64,000 nucleotides of DNA. Origin: Prorocentrum cordatum (lineage: Eukaryota; Sar; Dinophyceae; Prorocentrales; Prorocentraceae). Positions 61,338 through 64,000 of this stretch are shown one piece after another (position 1 is the first letter of the stretch; the number at the start of each line of letters is the position of its first letter). The notes beneath the pieces were generated by a model. The model did not search any database. It had not been told where the DNA came from and saw only the letters and a list, made by a program, of their open reading frames with translations. The DNA lies in assembly GCA_963575745.1 (NCBI GenBank), contig CAUYUJ010002069.1, positions 232,832 to 296,831 of the forward strand. The letters run 5' to 3'. The position numbers were made by a program, and so were the translations under genes.

Positions 61338-64000
61338 CCATGCTGCCTTCTGGCGCGCGGGCCTGGTCCACCCGCGGTGCTGTGCCAGAGGACCGAGCAT
61401 CGGCAGATTTTGATCGGTATGTGGAGGCGAGTCGTCAACGTGATTTGTTTCCTCTGCCAGCTGTCGAGGTTGATGAGCGCCCTGATCCCGGGCTTTCTGC
61501 CACCGTCTTCAAGCGTATGTCGAGGAGGCGTTCGAGGCAGCTGCTCGCCAACGGGGTCGTTGAGACGCCCAATGTTTTAGCTTCTCCGGCCGCCATCTCT
61601 TCCTTCAGGCCTACGGCTGCCCATCGTGCTGCCCATGGTCAGGTTTTGTCTACGTTGGTGGCAAGGCCTACTTGCACATCATTGTACAAAGACCGCGAAG
61701 CCCTACAGGCGCTTTGTGGATCGGAGTTCTCCTATGCTGGGGGGGATTCCAGTTGCAGCGTGGAGCCGTATGATCGAGGCCGGGTCTCGATGCCAGCTGC
61801 GGGGGCCTCGCCTCCGTGGCTTACGGACGTCATCGACGACTCCGGCAGAGGCGTAGTCGACGGCTTCACCACCGCGATGCTCCGCTCGCCCGTCGAGATG
61901 GGAGCCATCATGGACCAGCAGGCACATATTAAGCCCTACATGGACGTGAGGCTCAAGAGGGACAGGATGCTATACTACCAGTTCGTCCGTGACCTATTCG
62001 AGTCCAATCTCGTGGATTTCGGGACGGACGCTTTCGAGACCGTCTACCCGTTCTTCGTACGCAAGAAGTCGGGCAAGCAGCGGCTCGTGTGGGACTGCCG
62101 GGTGGCCAACATCCGATGGCGCAGTCCGCCCAAGATCCGCATGGCGAGTGGCTCGGCGTTCGCAGGTTTGCAGATCCCGACGGAGCTGCAGGAGCACGGC
62201 ATGTGGGGTGCTGGCTCCGATATCGCGGACTACTTCTTTTGGCTCGCCATGCCGCCTGACCTGCGGCCCTTCTTCGCGCTGCCGCCTGTGCCAGGCGCTC
62301 TGTTGCTCGAGTGGGGTGTCCCCGCTGCTTTGGGCGGGGCGCTCCATGGCCTTTTGGAGGTCAGACCTCGCCTTCGCTCCGTGCCGATGGGCTGGACTTG
62401 GGCGATGTGGCTGGCGCAGCGCGTCCACATACATCAGATCTGTCTAGCGTTGCCCTGGGCGCCCTCGAGACTCATGGAGGAGGGGGCCCCTGTTCCTGAA
62501 TGGCGCTCGGATCTCCCGGTTCTGAATGTGTATTGTGACAACCTAATGGTCCTTGCGACGTGCCCCAAACTGGCGAGGGAGACTCGGGATGCCGTCATTG
62601 TCCAGCTCGTCAAGTCAGGCTTTGTCGTTCACGAGGTCTTCGGTCCTGTTAGGCAGTTCACCGCTCTGGGTTACTATATCGACGGGGACGCTATGAAGGT
62701 CTGGGTCGATCCGATGCGCAGGGAGCGAATTGCCGCCGCTGCCCGAGCTCTGGCGCGACGGCCTCGGATTACAGGTTTGGCGCTGAGTCGGTTCATCGGT
62801 CATTGCATTGCCGCCTTTCTCATCTTCCGCCCGGGCCTCTCGATATTTAGGCGCATGTATGACTTCGCTGCTAAGTTGGGGGCCGCTCCAGGACGTCTCT
62901 GGACTGAGGCCGCTCACGAGGCTCGTCAGATATCGTATCTCATCCAGGTCACCATGTCGGATCTCTGCCTGGAGTGGTCGGAGAGGGTCCTCGCTACCGA
63001 TGCGTGCCTGTCGGGGTTTGCCGTTGCTGCTACGCGTTGGCCTCAGGAGGTCATCAAGGAGTACGGGTCTGTCCGAGAGAAATGGAGGTATCGGAGTCGT
63101 CTGCCGTCTGCGACTGCACCTCGCGATGCTGCCCTGCCTGCCTTCGGCGACCCTTTCAGTGACATCAACACCGTAAAGACCATCGCCGAGCCGAAAGCTA
63201 TTTCGACGTACGAGCCGAACCCCGATTTCGCCGAGATCGACCCGCGATACCTCGGCAAGGAAGACTGGAAGTTACAGTATGCCTCAAGGTTTCGTGGTCG
63301 TGATGGCCCTATCTCAGTACTAGAGAGTGTCGGCATGGCCTCTGGGGTTCGCCATACTACGAGGGGCCTCTATGGGTTTCGAAGGCGACACCTCTTACTT
63401 GGGGACAATCTGGGGACTGTGCTGGCCATGGAGAAGGGCAGGTCGTCGTCTTTCTCTCTCAACAAGTCATGCCGTAAGACCGCAGCCTTTTCAGTGGCTT
63501 CGGGGTCGCGCTACGTGTACCGCTGGATCCCCTCAGAGAGCAACCATGCCGACGAGGGCTCCCGCCTCTGGGAGCCGCGCCGGCGCTCCGCCGGTGCAGC
63601 GGACCCTCCGCCCGGCGCAGGGGCCGCCATCTCGCTCGCGGAGTGGCTGGAGCTGGACGAAGAGGACGACGCTCGCCTCTGGGGACGCCACGAGAGAGGC
63701 CCGGGTAGCCTCCCGCGCTTCGCTGGCGGGCAGCGCCCGGGCCAAGGCCGTGGAGGGGCGGGACACCTTCCTCGAGTCCAGTTCGGTGAGCACCAAGACG
63801 TACAAGGATTACGATCAGCGCCACTCGGATTTCCAGGAGTGGATCGCTCAGAACCGGCTGTCGATCAAGTTGGAGAGGCAGCCCGACCTCGTGCTCACGG
63901 ACTACATCAACCACATGTGGTCGACGGGGCACGACGTCTCGGAGGGATCGAAGGTGCTGGCTGCGTACATGTACTTCTACCCCGACTACTCGAAGGCCGG
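61334..64000 (+). CDS. Retroelement ORF C: reverse transcriptase-RNase H, partial at window end
   Basis: The frame is open from ATG 61334 through the last base, 889 codons without a stop. RT motifs, numbered from this ATG: motif A SDIADYFFWLAMPP with Asp 296 and Asp 299; motif B VPMGWTWAMW at 350-359; motif C YCDN at 400-403 where most RTs have YxDD. WDCRVANIRWRSPPK precedes motif A. RNase H follows: LATDACLSGFAV with Asp 556, LLLGDNLGTVLAM with Asp 691, and SNHADEGSR with Asp 740, matching the D..D..D pattern. The first ~190 residues are of unknown function. The order RT-RNase H then tyrosine recombinase is that of DIRS-like elements. After about residue 783 (63681) protein-like sequence shifts to another frame, so the remainder here is probably not translated in this frame. 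Confidence 0.8.
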   Translation, partial: MTMLPSGARAWSTRGAVPEDRASADFDRYVEASRQRDLFPLPAVEVDERPDPGLSATVFKRMSRRRSRQLLANGVVETPNVLASPAAISSFRPTAAHRAAHGQVLSTLVARPTCTSLYKDREALQALCGSEFSYAGGDSSCSVEPYDRGRVSMPAAGASPPWLTDVIDDSGRGVVDGFTTAMLRSPVEMGAIMDQQAHIKPYMDVRLKRDRMLYYQFVRDLFESNLVDFGTDAFETVYPFFVRKKSGKQRLVWDCRVANIRWRSPPKIRMASGSAFAGLQIPTELQEHGMWGAGSDIADYFFWLAMPPDLRPFFALPPVPGALLLEWGVPAALGGALHGLLEVRPRLRSVPMGWTWAMWLAQRVHIHQICLALPWAPSRLMEEGAPVPEWRSDLPVLNVYCDNLMVLATCPKLARETRDAVIVQLVKSGFVVHEVFGPVRQFTALGYYIDGDAMKVWVDPMRRERIAAAARALARRPRITGLALSRFIGHCIAAFLIFRPGLSIFRRMYDFAAKLGAAPGRLWTEAAHEARQISYLIQVTMSDLCLEWSERVLATDACLSGFAVAATRWPQEVIKEYGSVREKWRYRSRLPSATAPRDAALPAFGDPFSDINTVKTIAEPKAISTYEPNPDFAEIDPRYLGKEDWKLQYASRFRGRDGPISVLESVGMASGVRHTTRGLYGFRRRHLLLGDNLGTVLAMEKGRSSSFSLNKSCRKTAAFSVASGSRYVYRWIPSESNHADEGSRLWEPRRRSAGAADPPPGAGAAISLAEWLELDEEDDARLWGRHERGPGSLPRFAGGQRPGQGRGGAGHLPRVQFGEHQDVQGLRSAPLGFPGVDRSEPAVDQVGEAARPRAHGLHQPHVVDGARRLGGIEGAGCVHVLLPRLLEGR
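63546..64000 (+). CDS. Retroelement ORF D: tyrosine recombinase N-terminal part, partial
   Basis: This frame is +1 relative to ORF C. From about 63690 it reads DATREARVASRSLAGSARAK, then SVSTKTYKDYDQRHSDFQEW, and later LERQPDLVLTDYINHMW and SEGSKVLAAYMYFYPDY. T..Y..Y...F..W followed by a helix and L..Y...... is the pattern of the SAM-like core-binding domain that precedes the catalytic domain of tyrosine recombinases. The catalytic R..R..Y region lies beyond the window. An ATG at 63546 opens the frame, but its first ~45 residues are out-of-frame RNase H sequence. A shift from ORF C within CTCTGGGGACGCC (GGGG at 63681-63684) would join the two smoothly. Confidence 0.6.
   Translation, partial: MPTRAPASGSRAGAPPVQRTLRPAQGPPSRSRSGWSWTKRTTLASGDATREARVASRASLAGSARAKAVEGRDTFLESSSVSTKTYKDYDQRHSDFQEWIAQNRLSIKLERQPDLVLTDYINHMWSTGHDVSEGSKVLAAYMYFYPDYSKA

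Overview
The window looks like nuclear DNA of a dinoflagellate. The main evidence is a relict dinoflagellate spliced leader (19 of 22 positions) at the 5' end of a retroposed mRNA at 53449-54876. Also consistent are the high GC content, the very high density of simple repeats, minisatellites and foldback elements, and a DIRS-like tyrosine-recombinase retroelement at the right edge. I cannot name the genus. There are no rRNA genes, operons or CRISPR arrays, and I recognised no convincing tRNA gene. Most of the 64 kb is repetitive DNA, and most long open frames are translations of simple repeats.

Left part. Positions 1-543 hold a truncated LINE-type retrotransposon reading frame that runs into a GGGACAGTGG minisatellite. 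Positions 1040-8440 hold six head-to-tail copies of a 1.0-1.34 kb higher-order repeat, each containing two ~290 bp half-units. From 8.5 to 26 kb there is a mosaic: a 176 bp satellite, G-rich arrays of the TTGGGGGCCTCTTGG type, foldback (MITE-like) elements of at least two families, perfect hairpins, an 80 bp minisatellite folded into a ~0.9 kb palindrome, and a 1 kb element with ~60 bp terminal inverted repeats.

Middle part. From 27 to 45 kb there are more G-rich arrays in both orientations, a ~0.7 kb dispersed element present twice, a short split gene fragment with one probable intron (32626 to about 33660), a 61 bp minisatellite that flips orientation, and a 54 bp minisatellite. From 45 to 50 kb, GC-rich islands that could be exons sit between long (TCC)n and (GGA)n tracts, with strand and frame unresolved.

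Right part. Positions 51060-55830 are one ~89 bp minisatellite array broken by two insertions: a CCA-rich block and the spliced-leader retrogene. Positions 57.5-59.5 kb hold a thrice-repeated hairpin, a foldback element and GGA-rich DNA. Positions 59672-64000 hold overlapping reading frames of a retroelement: a small membrane protein, a gag-like protein, a reverse transcriptase/RNase H, and the N-terminal part of a tyrosine recombinase. They overlap by 17 bp, 4 bp (ATGA) and a +1 frame switch, so they are probably translated from one transcript. The element continues past the window.
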